Assembly (NCBI RefSeq): GCF_905475465.1
Contig: NC_062254.1
Coordinates: 8,748,001-8,812,000, forward strand
DNA length: 64,000 nucleotides
Direction of reading: 5' to 3'
Source of the DNA: Pieris napi
Lineage: Eukaryota; Arthropoda; Insecta; Lepidoptera; Pieridae
A program made the position numbers and the translations under genes. Below, piece after piece: positions 11,601 through 21,475 of this stretch. Below the pieces are notes generated by a model. That model did not search any database, had not been told where the DNA came from, and was given only the letters and a program-made list of their open reading frames with translations. Position 1 is the stretch's first letter; every line of letters starts with the position of its first letter.

Positions 11601-14600
11601 AATCTTAGTGATAATTTGTTTTTAAGAAACTGGTTAAAGATGAACTATAAGGATTGATAAGCCTCTTAACTCTTTTAACAGTATTTAAACATTTTTCCAC
11701 GGATAAAGCAACTTCAACGAAAGACTCTTAAACAAATCTCATAATTTAAACAACCTTGCAATTTATAGAAAAGATGGCGGCTGTTTATGACCAGCTGTGA
11801 ATCTATGATTATATTTGATTACCTTGATTAATTATTATTATTATTTATTTTTTAATTTCTTTATTTTACAAAGTAATATAATATAATCACAATATGTTAC
11901 ATTAGAAAACCTCTGTGGTTTGTATTAATGTAACCATAGCAGTCTTGTTTAGGAGCGCGACAAATGCATATAAAAGTAGTTTTTTAATTTACTGTTTATG
12001 TTGGTTGGCGGTAGGCAATCTAATATATGATTTGGTAGACCATTTATTAGCCGCGGTAGCAAATACCTCAACGTTAGTTCTCTATCTATCTATAATAATG
12101 TAAATAAATAAAAAATATCTAGTTATATTTGTTATCGGTAATGAAGTAGGTAATTTTTATCTAAGAAAATTGTTCGATAATTCCAGTGTTTCTGATGGCG
12201 TCACACCCGGCGGCGAATTCAAAGACATACCAATATTTAGACATAGTAATAAATGGTGCAGCTCCCTGTGCAGCGTCTGATGCTGATCGGTTTCTTGCTA
12301 AAGTAGAGGTAAAAATACTATCTGTAGCATTTCCTTTCTTTTTTCTCTTCTTTTCTGAGTATTGTCAAGTATTTGTTAAAATAAAACATTTATACTAGCT
12401 AGTTGTAGCATCCACGGAGCACTTTAAATTTTTCCATCCGATTTTTTTCCACGAATCAATTACGATTCCTTCTTCATTTTACATAAAAGAGGGTAGATCT
12501 TAGTGATGTGCATTCAATGTCTACCATTGACAGTTATAATGCCTTTATAACTGTCAATGGTAGACACCATTGACATATCTAGAGGATACATGACGTACGG
12601 AAGAAAGCGTTTTGACCAAATAGATATAATTATTATAAATCAGTAGCGCTACAACCTTTTTAGATCTGGGCCTTAGATTTATGTATCTTTTTCAGTCTAA
12701 CAGGCAAGTAAGTTATCAGCCTCCTGTGCATGACACACGCCGTGGCCGTAGACTTTTTGGGTCTAATTCGAATTTTTCCTTCTCCGTTCGAGCGAAATTA
12801 AATGCGAAAATAGAAAGAAAGTCCGTTGGAAAGCCGGGGATCGAACCTACGACCTCAGGGATGAGAGTTGTTCGCTGATGCCACTAGGCCACCACTGCTG
12901 CTATAAAATATAGATAGATAATCGTATTAAGCAATTGGATTTTTGAAAAAAAAAAATTGATTTTTTTAATGTATTTTAAAAGTTTATTGTTAATAATATT
13001 GATGTTTAATGCAAAAAACTTAAAAATGCGCCATGAATGATCGATCACCATGTTGTGACGTCATAATGTTAAAGCAATCTAACATATATATAGGTATATA
13101 GTATGTTTAATATATTAAATATTAATATTAATTAACAAAATTAAATAGATCAAAACACTGTATTTATTATTTTTCTATCAACTGCATAAGTGAAAACTAA
13201 CATTATGACGTCACACGCGCTCGGGTTTGTTCGGCGTGTTTTCGGTACTGGATTCAAAAATTATTTATTATTTTGAAATAACTTTTGTATTATTGCGAAA
13301 AAAAATAAAAAATAGTTTTGTTATAAAAGTTATACATCTTTCCCTTTATCACAATTTTTTTTTTCAAAAACCCAATTAAACGCATTTTTCAGCGAAAAAT
13401 CCGTTTTGGACAAGGATACGGCCTTACGGAGACTTCACCAGTTGTGTGTATAGGTGCAAAGGGGTGTACAGACTATAGTGTTGTTGGAAACGCTGTACCT
13501 AGTACGGAGCTTAAAATTGTCGACCAAGACTTGAAGACTTTGGGACCTAATCAGGTAAACGTCTTAAATATTATTTAACAATACAATAATTATTATTTAT
13601 ATTAGGGCTGTTTTACATTTGGATCCCAGTGCTAATCTTTGGGAAATTATTATTTAAACAACTGGTGTCTAAGACCCATAAATAAAAATAAAATATGTTT
13701 ATTAAGGAATATAAGATACAGGTATCACTTATCATTATTTAATTTGAATAGGTAGATATCCCTACTCATCGGCAAAGAAGACAGAGGGTGTAGGCCGAGA
13801 GAAAAAGCCGGCGTATAAAACTCTCGGTTCTATCAAACTAGTGATTTTCGACATAATTTTGGCTAGAAATTGTCAGGATTTATGGGGAAGATTCAGAAAC
13901 AAGACTATACCCAGAAAATACCATCCGTATCACCTCGACGCCCGTCGTTCCACAACTGAGCGTTTTTTAAGGCAGTTTTTGCTGCCGCGCACCACCACTG
14001 TGTGCAACCAGTGAAGTATTTCCGAACCAATTCGACTTCGGGTCCTTTAAAATTCTTAAACGGCCGGCGCTTCTGGCAATGTGAGTGTCCATGGGCGGCG
14101 GTATCACTTAATATCAGGTGAGCCTCCTGCCCGTTTGCCTCCTATTACATAAAAAAAATGGGTGCGTGTACTTATGTACGCGCGTAAGAAGTAAAACTTC
14201 TATGGTATTATTAAAAATAGTTTTTGATTGCATGCAAATAATAAATTACAATTAAATAATCAAAGACTGGAAAAGGAGTCATTATAGTCAATAAAGTTCA
14301 GTTTACATTTGAAAAATTAAATAAATAAATATATATTATTATTCTACATTAAGTGTAACATAAATTCTATTATTATTCGAATGTTGTTTTTAAATTATGT
14401 CCAATGCCGTAGCATCTTCCGTGGGCAACTTCATTCTGTTAATTTTGTGTCACGGTGCGCGCGCATCGTAAAATTTCACGCTCATCAATTTTTCATAACG
14501 CGCCTAAAGAAGTATAACTTCAAAAATGTCGAATATATTTCCGACTCATTTCTTCACTATGCGATCTAAAAGTCCTATCAGTCAAACCAAATCAAATCCA

Positions 14601-17600
14601 ATATTTAGGTTTTGTGCCGTATATTTAATAGATTATCTTCTAGTTTTTTCGATATAAGTTACTTTTTTATTTTATCATGGCGCCGGTATCTATTAACATC
14701 AGAGCAGAACATCATTATTTTTTATGTAAAAAAATTAAATTAAGTTTTTAATAAATCTAATTTAATAATCATTTTCGCAGCTCGGTGAGCTATTGATACG
14801 AGGTCCTCAAGTCATGAGAGGATACAGGAATAATCCTGAAGCGAACGCTGCAACATTCAGCGATGATTGGTTTAGAAGTGGTGACGTCGCTGTTGCCGAT
14901 GAGAATGGAGTCATCAAAATTGTTGATAGATTTAAGGAGCTTATCAAGGTAAAAATAAATTTAAGTGATTTACTAAATATATATATTTAATATGTATAAC
15001 ATCGACTTGGCATCCCTGATGTCGTAGGTTTGATCCCCGACTGTGCACAAATGGACTTTGTTTCTATGCGCGCATTTAAGATTCGCTCGAACGGTTAAGA
15101 TAAACATCGTGAGAAAACCGGCTCGCCTTTGACCCAAAAAGTAGACGGCGTGTGTCAGGCATAGGAGGCTGATCACCTACTTGCCTATTAGATTGATAAA
15201 TGATCATGAAACAGATTCAGAAATCTGAGGCCAAGACCTAAAGAGGTTGTAGCGCCACTGATTTATTTGCATTTTATATATTGAACATAGTTCCTGGTCA
15301 ACGGAATTCAAATAATAGAGGATATTATTTTTACTCCTTATAAACCACTCATGCAAAACAAAAAAAAATAAAAAATACAATATATGTAAAGCGGCCAAGG
15401 TAAAATAACCTAAACGGAAAGAGAACATTCAAGTGTATAATTAAAACTTTAATTAACTCATCAGAATCACTACATGAAAAACTGACTAACAAAGGGAGCG
15501 TTCAAGTATAACGCAATTTTTAACAATTTTAGAGGCTCCCTCCCCCCTATGTAACGCACCATAACGTTTTTCTGTAACTAACGTTACGTAACATTTAAGT
15601 GATCATTAAAGACACAATCATGTTAAACAAAGTAATACCTTGGTTATTGTATTAATTGCGTTTGCAGTTGTAATAAACAAAAAAAGAGATTTTTAAGTTA
15701 TATGTATAACATCCATTATATGTTCTAATTACTTTTCTTTGTTTTTTTTTTCTTTAGCCATTTTCCAAATTTTGTTGGCATTTTTTGGTACAATTGTGCT
15801 GGCAAGTTAATATGATAGCTTTTATATGCCATGAACAGCTGACGATGCAAATTTTCCGCTTTCGAGGACATTACACAATGACAATGTGCTTCTGTTTAAA
15901 ACTTTAATAAAATAAAAATCACTTACACACAGTCGAGGGATTCCCCGAAACATAAACTTAGGAAAGCAAAAATAAAAGTAACGTACAATACAATAAAGGG
16001 ATTCCCCGTACAAAACGAAAAGGGTTGTCAATTTATCCCCCCGTTTTTTTATTATGATAAAAATGTTACGTAACGCGTTGTTTAAATAAAAACCCCCACC
16101 CGCCCATGTAACGCACTGTAACGCTTCAAAAGACCCCCCCTCCCCCCAAATTGCGTTACGTAATACTTGAACGCTCCCCAAAAATATCAAAATATATAAG
16201 AGTCTTTCCTGCAACTTTCATTTTGTTCCTTTTGGAGTAGACTCTTGGGCCGTTGGGCACAGGCGCTAATTAAAGATTTAAGTTGTCACCTGGTAGATAG
16301 TTCAGGGTCCCCAGAGCTGGAGCTTTCCTCGCTCAACGAATAGGTATCACGAAACAAGGAAATGCTGCCAGGATCAAGGGTACACTGTCCCAACTTTTTA
16401 AATTATAACTAGCGGGTTCAAGGCACCGATCTCACTTTTAATCACAATCTTCTCAACCACATATCACATAGACCCAACGCCTCATCACCACAATGTTCCA
16501 CTAAATATTCATTTCTTAACCTTATCCTATCCTCATCAATCGTGACTTGTATAATTCTTATGTTTCCTTTTACATCACTATTCGCTGTTCATGTATTTGT
16601 AAGATTAGCTTTTAAGTTTTTAGTTTGTTATTAATATTTTTATATTTTTGTATTACTTTAGATTAAGGATTCTGCACTTCTCGCACGCATGTTTCTTTTT
16701 TTTTTTTTAGTTTTTCTATTAACTAGGGTTGCCTGGAAGAGATCGCTTATTAGCGATAAGGCCGCCCGTTGCATCCCTTATAATTTTTATGTATTGTGTT
16801 TCTTTTATTTGCAACGAAGTGTAAATAAATAAATAAATATTCAATCAGAACTACCCCGCGTTCCCTGAACGGACTGTCCAAAGTCAAGACCCCATTTGAG
16901 GCATTAGCTCGGCTCTGATTGGTCGTATTTTTATTCGTTAAGTAATGATTCTACATTACATATATGAAATTTTGATTCTTAAAAGTAATAGAAGAAATCT
17001 CAATTGTTAAGGGGCCATCCATAAAGTACGTCACACGTTAATGGGGAGGGAGGGTATCACCGAAGTGTGACATCGTGTGACAAGGGGCATGGGGGGGTCA
17101 ATACTTTTGTAACGTCACATTTTAAAATTTAAAATACTAAAACCATTGATATACAAAAAACCCAAGATGCACAGTCTCGAATAAAAGTAACGCTCGAAAG
17201 TGTCCCGAAACAATATTTCTGTCTCTTTCTATAAGTTACAAGCATATATTATTGCAAAATCAACCTTACGCGAATTGTTTAAAGCTGTTATTACAACGAT
17301 TATTTTTAAATACATACATAAATTTAAAAAATGTGTGACATCACATCAATAGGGGGGGGGGGGGGGGGGGTTATAAAAATGTGACAACCTGTGACAAGGA
17401 CGGGAGGAGGGGTTCAAAAGTCCTAAAATTCGTGTGACGTACTTTATGGATGGCCCCTAAAAAAAGCAACAATAAAAATCAACTGTCAATTGACTCGATC
17501 AGAACATTTTCTGATCATCAGAGCATTCCCTGATTTATAAACAGAATCAAGTTATCTAAATATTTTCTAACCTCAAAATTCCTCATTCCAGGTGAAAGGA

Positions 17601-17879
17601 TTCCAAGTACCTCCAGCTGAGCTAGAGGCAGTACTTCGCGACCATCCTTCAGTGAAAGATGCTGCTGTCATTGGAGTTCCACATTCCAGCAAAGGAGAAG
17701 CACCGAAGGCCTTCATAGTACTTAAAAATGACGCCAAAGCTAACGTTAAAGACATCACCAGTTTCGTCAACGAGAGAGTAGCTTCATACAAACAAGTGAA
17801 TGACGTAGTGTTTATAGATTCTATACCGAAAACAGCGTCAGGAAAGATACTCAGAAAGGAATTGAAGGAGATGAATTGA
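5404..17879 (+). CDS. Gene 1: 4-coumarate--CoA ligase-like / luciferin 4-monooxygenase-like acyl-CoA synthetase, N-terminal exon not found
   Basis: Join of seven exons: 5404-5614, 7499-7861, 9882-10067, 12187-12308, 13393-13554, 14781-14948, 17592-17879. All introns are GT-AG, phases fit, and 499 codons plus stop are open. ANL adenylating enzymes activate a carboxylic acid with ATP to an acyl-AMP and then make the CoA thioester. Visible motifs are the P-loop YSSGTTGLPKG (about residue 154 of the visible part), LPFFHIY, GQGYGLTETSP, WFRSGD, DRFKELIKVKGFQV and the C-terminal PKTASGKILRK with the adenylation lysine. It is roughly half identical by eye to gene 2 downstream. The C-terminus ends KELKEMN, so there is no SKL-type peroxisomal signal. 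The substrate cannot be read from sequence. About 50-60 N-terminal residues are missing; that exon is upstream of the window or unrecognised. Luminescent function is not implied; family naming in insects is by homology only. Confidence 0.88.
5815..6508. mobile_element. PIF/Harbinger-type element with MADF reading frame
   Basis: The ends are inverted: gggccgatttacattatctt on the left, and aataatgtaaatcggcct on the right. TAA flanks both ends (5812-5814 and 6509-6511), fitting the 3-bp TWA duplication of PIF/Harbinger transposons. About 50 bp of both termini carry the gtgtttag/gagtgctttag arms. It holds a 53-aa MADF frame (6113-6274) but no transposase. Confidence 0.8.
6113..6274 (+). pseudogene. 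Truncated MADF-domain protein of a Harbinger element
   Basis: The 53-codon frame starts MAKWSEDTTFKFVSEYVV, with ECLWNVKNNLYKNKQAR following. The F-x-x-E-x-V, E-C-L-W-N and Y-K-N-K-x-x-R pattern is typical of the MADF (Adf-1-type Myb/SANT) DNA-binding domain. PIF/Harbinger transposons encode such a second protein that helps the transposase. A complete MADF domain is about 80-90 aa; this one stops early after KEAI, so it is a deleted remnant. Confidence 0.7.
6865..7049. mobile_element. Small MITE with CAGTCAAAA ends
   Basis: The left end is cagtcaaaaccgtttacgac and the right end is gattttgactg. Inner arms gacgacatcg and cgatgtcg are also inverted. The terminal sequence resembles Tc1/mariner-type ends, and TA precedes the left end. 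There is no coding content. Confidence 0.6.
7051..7426. mobile_element. MITE with GGCG..GTCCTAATTGG ends and internal subrepeats
   Basis: The left end ggcgttgtcctaattggcg pairs with the right end caattaggacgccgcc. The inside is full of degenerate cgtgcgatc / gatcgtgcgat units, which create a spurious 81-codon frame. It is in the same gene 1 intron as the Harbinger element, 73 bp before exon 7499. Confidence 0.7.
7499..7861 (+). CDS. Gene 1, P-loop exon
   Basis: Starts after tttcag and ends before GTAATAAG. The joined reading gives YTAHEIQRQLLMSDAK, then the phosphate-binding loop SSGTTGLPKGVELTHKN. It is 363 bp against 357 bp in gene 2, a two-codon difference. The donor lies only 39 bp from a large palindromic element (7901-8261). 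Confidence 0.9.
7901..8261. mobile_element. Palindromic MITE with perfect 109-bp arms
   Basis: Bases 7901-8009 (aacgaccttcaccgagatgc through ccagagtat) are, by eye, a perfect reverse complement of 8153-8261. The AT-rich centre is about 143 bp. The perfection implies recent insertion or arm homogenisation. It lies just after the 7861 splice donor of gene 1. Confidence 0.85.
8760..9260 (-). mobile_element. Deleted DNA-transposon copy, family D
   Basis: The minus strand carries a short open run, TGVSKRSIEIIVSQ then KCVELDGAYVEK and a stop. It looks like a helix-turn-helix start joined to a transposase C-terminus of mariner type. Bases 8930-9260 match 41795-42200 in reverse (ctcgcgctcggtcaagcttatgag, shared in shorter form). 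It is in gene 1's second visible intron. Confidence 0.5.
9882..10067 (+). CDS. Gene 1, exon with LPFFHIY motif
   Basis: Acceptor ttacag, donor GTGAGT. It encodes KHQDSVLAVLPFFHIYSASV to NILFCAPPI, including the acyl-CoA synthetase histidine in FFH. It is 186 bp long, identical in length to gene 2. Confidence 0.9.
10310..10650. repeat. Repeat related to family E
   Basis: Bounded by ttgaagttatacttctttg and ccaaagaagtataacttcta in inverted orientation. It shares the gaagtataacttc motif with the family E copies at 14158 and 44132. Confidence 0.5.
10831..11080. mobile_element. Palindromic MITE family F, copy 1 (intact)
   Basis: Arms of about 110 bp (10831-10940 and 10971-11080) are near-perfect reverse complements. 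They begin tctgccctgcgattctgtaa and contain cacacagcggttttcgcat. The 30-bp loop is aaaggtgggagcttgtactt plus AT-rich sequence. Other copies are at 30989-31162 and 42747-42878. Confidence 0.85.
11295..11640. repeat. Dispersed repeat G, copy 1
   Basis: Shares long blocks with 31690-31953, including actttattatacacaatata, ggatatttaggtaaa and cttccttttgacatgttaac. It resembles a LINE tail in reverse. It is in a gene 1 intron that is not homologous to the gene 2 intron holding copy 2. Confidence 0.7.
12187..12308 (+). CDS. Gene 1, exon with INGAAP motif
   Basis: Acceptor ttccag, donor GTAAAA. It encodes VFLMASHPAANSKTYQYL, then INGAAPCAASDADRFLAKVE. The GAAP stretch is the conserved segment before the acyl-binding floor. 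It is 122 bp in both paralogs. Confidence 0.9.
12518..12566. repeat. 49-bp perfect hairpin
   Basis: tgtctaccattgacagttat (plus aa), a short spacer, then the exact reverse complement. The stem is about 22 bp. It lies in a gene 1 intron. Confidence 0.8.
12640..12905 (-). mobile_element. tRNA-derived SINE (family S1), copy 1
   Basis: The minus strand starts agcagtggtggcctagtggc and carries the Pol III B-box-like ggttcgatccccggc. The tail toward the left ends at the ggttgtagcgctac block. Six further copies or fragments occur in the window. An open frame across it is incidental. Confidence 0.75.
12932..13378. mobile_element. MITE with AATTGGGTTTTTGAA ends, abutting gene 1 exon 13393
   Basis: The left end aattggatttttgaaaaaaa pairs with the right end ttttttcaaaaacccaatt. 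The inner arms taacattatgacgtca and tgacgtcataatgtta are also inverted. The right end is about 15 bp before the exon, so the element borders the polypyrimidine tract. Confidence 0.75.
13393..13554 (+). CDS. Gene 1, exon with YGLTE motif
   Basis: Acceptor ttttcag, donor GTAAAC. It encodes RKIRFGQGYGLTETSPVV through KTLGPNQ. YGLTE is core motif A5, which contacts adenine and substrate. It is 162 bp in both paralogs. The acceptor is about 15 bp from the end of a MITE (12932-13378). Confidence 0.9.
13905..14155 (+). pseudogene. LINE C-terminal fragment, family H, copy 1
   Basis: Carries the RRSTTERFLRQFL-like block (cgttccacaactgagcgttt), then the ggccggcgcttctggcaatg and gtgtccatgggcggcggtat tail. 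It ends gtttgcctcctattacat. Coding frame broken. It belongs to the same family as 19690, 30495, 42640, 48335, 51085 and 61700. Confidence 0.7.
14158..14523. mobile_element. Repeat family E, copy 1
   Basis: About 365 bp, closely matching 44132-44497. Both start gggtgcgtgtac and end cgcctaaagaagtataactt. They share gcatgcaaataat and cacggtgcgcgcgcatcgta. The ends hold inverted gaagtata-type motifs. There is no reading frame. The 44132 copy defines its borders by insertion in a LINE. Confidence 0.75.
14781..14948 (+). CDS. Gene 1, exon with SGD motif and hinge start
   Basis: Acceptor cgcag, donor GTAAAA. It encodes LGELLIRGPQVMRGY, WFRSGDVAVADENG (motif A7, ribose-binding Asp) and DRFKELIK (start of hinge motif A8). 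It is 168 bp, one codon shorter than in gene 2. Confidence 0.9.
15003..15263 (+). mobile_element. SINE S1, copy 2 (5'-truncated)
   Basis: Begins in the tRNA-like head at catccctgatgtcgtaggtt and runs through ggactttgtttctatgcgcg to gaggttgtagcgccactgat. The leading A-box part is missing. Confidence 0.7.
15494..16179. mobile_element. DNA element with GGGAGCGTTCAAGTAT ends, family I
   Basis: The left end gggagcgttcaagtataacg and right end taatacttgaacgctcccc are inverted. Both carry C/G-rich blocks with atgtaacgcac next to them. A minus-strand frame across it has no recognisable domain. A partial copy is at 20691-20815. Confidence 0.7.
16205..16400 (+). pseudogene. Retroelement ORF fragment, family C, copy 2
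   Basis: Contains gggccgttgggcacaggcgc, ctggtagatagttcagggtc and aatgctgccaggatcaaggg. It is the same decayed coding block as at 4590 and 46370, with frame-breaking deletions. Confidence 0.65.
16420..16845 (+). repeat. LINE 3' end, family J, copy 1
   Basis: Ends gggttgcctggaagagatcg, then gataaggccgccc, and finally a taaataaataaata tail. The same tail occurs in reverse at 47690-47815 and, degraded, at 51830-51980. Confidence 0.65.
17011..17458. mobile_element. DNA element with GGGGCCATCCATAAAGTACG ends
   Basis: The left end ggggccatccataaagtacg and the right end cgtactttatggatggcccc are perfect inverses. Beyond them cgtgtgac / gtcacac motifs continue the arms. It contains a G19 run (17352-17370). 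It lies 133 bp before the last exon of gene 1. Confidence 0.8.
17592..17879 (+). CDS. Gene 1, terminal exon
   Basis: Acceptor ttccag. It encodes VKGFQVPPAELEAVL (canonical second half of A8), then the mobile C-terminal subdomain, and PKTASGKILRKELKEMN before TGA. The A10 lysine of SGK is present. Confidence 0.92.
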   Translation: MKGFQVPPAELEAVLRDHPSVKDAAVIGVPHSSKGEAPKAFIVLKNDAKANVKDITSFVNERVASYKQVNDVVFIDSIPKTASGKILRKELKEMN

Positions 17880-17969
17880 TTTTACTTCTTTGAATTTTGT
17901 ATTTTGATGCTTTAAATAGGTTGAAATGATTACAGTTGTAGGTGAAGAGTTTTATATTTGAAAACAAGA

Positions 17970-17975
17970 AATAAA
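17970..17975 (+). terminator. Gene 1 polyadenylation signal
   Basis: A canonical AATAAA lies about 90 bp after the gene 1 stop codon. This is a plausible 3'-end signal; the cleavage site is not visible. Confidence 0.5.
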
Positions 17976-19689
17976 TACTCTATTTTATTAAAGCGAAAAC
18001 AATTAATACAAACTGAGAATAGAGTTGGGGCCCATTTTGGATTAAAGTTATTTTCCCTAACTCGGCTTAAAGCTGCTGTCACTAGCAACACTGTTTTTCA
18101 ATTGATCAAACTATCTTGGAGTGACAGCTGTACTAAACAAAACAGAAACTTAACAATTAAAAAAAATATAAAGAAAAAATAAAATCAAATATGTATTTAA
18201 AAAAACAACATTTAGACTTTGTTATTTTACTTGAAAACATATTATACTACATTTTATAAATATTGCTAAATGTTCTAACCAAAAAATCTTATTCAAATTT
18301 AAATGACAGGGCAAAACTAGCGTCTTCTCCACAGACTAACAAAGTAAATGAATCATCAGTTAACACAAAATAGATAATTAATAATCTAAAGAAGATTCTT
18401 CTAGGTTTAGTTAGACAACCTAAGAAATATAATTATTTCTTTACATATATATAACTATTGCAACTGAAGTCCAAAGCCAACAGCCATACCAAAAGATATT
18501 TTTTTAAATCTTGAATGCCTTGGATCGCTGATTGGAAGTGGCAGGTTTTTACAGAATTTGGTTCAACCGTAGAGTTTTCGATACAATGCATTGTATCGAA
18601 AACTCTACGGTTTATAGAAAAATTAATATAATTCCACTAACAATAACATGTTTTGACGTGATAACGTCTTTAAAATCGTTTTAGTCGGGTGACATGTTCA
18701 GAAACTTGTGTCACACCAAAACCTCACGAGCGCGATCGCAGGTATAACGAGAGAGAGACGGACCGATCTCCCGTCTCATCTCGAGCGCTGCCAGTAATTC
18801 CGTGAATGTATGAAGAAAAATGTATATCATAGTCGAATAAGTAAACTTGTCATTTTACACCCGAAATTTATCATCAAAAGTGTGAATAAAACGATAGATG
18901 TAATTTAAAATTTGAAAAAATTGTTATCTTCATTAATTCCTTACTTCCCAAAAACTTATATCACCAATAAGACGTTATCACGTAAACATCTCGATCGTAA
19001 ACCTACTTTACAAACAACCAATATTTTTTTTGTATTAACGAATTCTTTTCAATTCAATTTTGGTCACCAGTCAAATTGGAAGACGGTTTTCCAATTTAAG
19101 CTTCTAATAAAGGGACAACTTTTTATTATTGAAAAACTATGAATTCTTATATCAAATAAGAGGAAATGAATTATATTTCTATAAGGGTATTATTATATTT
19201 CACTGTTGTAGTATAAATATGTATATTTTGTTGATTAAAAAATTATATACAAACTAGGTATTAAGCATTTTATATATTACAAATGAAATTTTTTAAAATT
19301 ATGACGAATATTTTTGTTCGGTTTTAGATATATAAAAAAAAAATATATATAAAAGTATTAAAAAAATAAAAATATGTCCATGTAAAAAATATTCGAAATA
19401 TTTATTTGTCCTGATAGATTTGAAGGTTGATTTTCTACCAATTAGAGGTGAATAATCGCACTCATGTACGCAGTCATTTGTTTTTGTTAAAATATATTAA
19501 TATTTTTTGAACGCGGTTCATATTTGAAAATTTCTATGTATACATAGTATTTTTATAATATATAATATTCTTGTACAACATTGTAACTATGGAATTTGGG
19601 CACAAACTTTGGACTGGTCGTCTTTAAGAATTTACAGTTTTTTATTAAATTATTTTAATTACAAATTTTATTTCATTTTACACATTAAA
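17976..19689. other. Spacer downstream of gene 1
   Basis: No gene supported. Short open frames at 17958-18182 and 18912-19142 are lysine- and asparagine-rich and lack domains. It contains the 48-bp palindrome at 18565-18612; the rest is AT-rich. Confidence 0.4.
18565..18612. repeat. 48-bp perfect palindrome without spacer
   Basis: Each half is aaccgtagagttttcgatac plus aatg, followed immediately by its exact reverse complement. The centre is aatgcatt. Confidence 0.9.
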
Positions 19690-19945
19690 TACCTTATCTT
19701 ACCTATTTTCGTTCCACAACTGAGCGATTTAAGGCAGTTTTTGCCGCGCAACACCACTATGTGAAACCATCTGCCCACTGAAGTATATCCGAACCAATTC
19801 GACTTAGGGTCCTTCAAGAACAGAGCGTTCCAATTATTAAAAGGCCGGCAACGCACTCGCGATCCTTCTGACATTGAGTGTCCATGGGCGGCGGTATCAC
19901 ATAACATCAGGTGAGACCTCCCGTTTGTTGTGTTCTATAAAAAAA
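19690..19945 (+). pseudogene. LINE fragment, family H, copy 2
   Basis: Starts cgttccacaactgagcgatt, continues gacttagggtccttcaagaa and ends gtccatgggcggcggtatca plus cctcccgttt. Coding frame is broken. Confidence 0.7.
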
Positions 19946-20126
19946 TGGAATCAGACCTTATAAGAGCCATATCCGAAAATAATGTTTTAAGTAAAAAAAA
20001 AATAATTACATTTATGTAAATGATATATAATTTTTTTTGTTTGTTAAATATTATTTTTTCTGCTTTTATGATGTGTCTCAGTATTTGTCGCCCATACTAG
20101 ACCTTTTGAATAAATAAATCATATAA

Positions 20127-20365
20127 GGGTCTGTTTCACAATGTACGGATAAGTTCCACATAAGTTCCAAATTAGCTATTTATTACTTATTTGTAGGATA
20201 AACACTATTGTTGCGTTTCACGACTGTCAGATAGCGCTATTCGTCACATAAAGTCCATCATAAGTTATGAATCCTATGAATGTCAAATAGAACAATTTAT
20301 CTTCCAAATAATTTATGTGTTGCATAGCTATTTGGTACTTTATCCATAAATTGTGAAACAGACCC
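20127..20365. mobile_element. Harbinger-like MITE family K, copy 1
   Basis: The ends gggtctgtttcacaat and attgtgaaacagaccc are inverted, flanked by TAA on both sides. The inside shares gataaacactattgttgcgt with the copy at 37915-38150. Confidence 0.8.
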
Positions 20366-20690
20366 TAAATCTATTATATATTTGATATAAGTGTTAAATA
20401 AAAAAAAAAGTTTGTCTATCTTAATACTTAATCATCTTCTTCGTTAAGGCATCGGGAATAAACACGTTTCAAATATATATTGTGCAACATTGATAGTAGA
20501 TTAAAAATAATGCAGAGGTCAAAAGAATTGTGACAAGGCCGAATAAGATACAACTACGAGTCCCATGCGAGTCTAAATATATGTTGAAGAGGCCTTGAAT
20601 TAAAAAGTTGATACGCTATATAGACGATATCAATAGTAGATAACCAGCTGTGTTCTGCGTTTCATGTCACTCTGTCTTTTAATGTATAAG

Positions 20691-20815
20691 GGAGCGTTCA
20701 AGTATAACGTCACGCAATTTTTGGAGATTATTGACCCCCCCCCATGTAACGAGCCATAACGTTTTTCTGTACCCAATAGTAAAACGTTTCGTGACCACTT
20801 AGTGACTCTTTATAC
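20691..20815. mobile_element. Partial copy of family I
   Basis: One end only: gggagcgttcaagtataacg, a run of nine C, then catgtaacgagccataacg. The opposite terminus is missing. Confidence 0.6.
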
Positions 20816-20974
20816 CTAAAAGTTACCATTATGTGGTGTAAAGTCCTGGAAAGTCAAAAAAATAGTAAATAATAGTAGTAATAGCATGGTAATTAAAAGT
20901 AAACTTATACTGCTTAAACTAATACTTGTATAAGCGTACGACGGCTCGATCTGAAGTCTAAACCACCGACGCTA

Positions 20975-21475
20975 ATCTCGAAATGAAACTCTAACGCGCG
21001 AACCCAATAATCAATCCACAACCTCAGATTGAAAATAATCTGAGATAAGACCGTGACAGTCGATCGATCTCCTATCTGCATCCCAATAATCAAACCCTAC
21101 GAAGACAATCCATTTTTAGCGACGGGTTTAATGTTCTTTGTCGTTCCTTTTTACCGAGTTTTCACTCATAATTGATAATCAATGTAAACCAAATAATGTA
21201 AATAAAACCGTACATGTTATGTGTATGTTTAACAAACATTTTTTTTAATTATTAAAAAACTGTAAGTGTAAGTTAAAATCTGTTAAAATAATTAACTGTT
21301 GAAATCGAGTTTTCGTCTATCCACAGACACCGATACGACCTCCCTTGGATAGCTTGTATCAACAGATGGCTATTACAATCCGTCGATTGGTTATTGGCAC
21401 ACTTTTTACAACATTTGAATATAGATTACTATCGCAGATGGTGGATTGAGATAGGTTATTGGGTTCGGGCGTAAA
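20975..21475. mobile_element. Probable DNA element with inverted AACCCAATAA motifs
   Basis: cgcgaacccaataatcaatc near the left side and aggttattgggttcgggcg near the right are imperfect inverses. Other inverted motifs lie inside. Exact ends are uncertain. Confidence 0.4.

Noticed and set aside
12681..12878. 65-codon frame
   Set aside because: It is the reverse of a tRNA-derived SINE and is repeated elsewhere without the frame.
15822..16214. 130-codon minus-strand frame
   Set aside because: It spans the right half of a DNA element with inverted ends, and no domain or transposase motif is recognisable.
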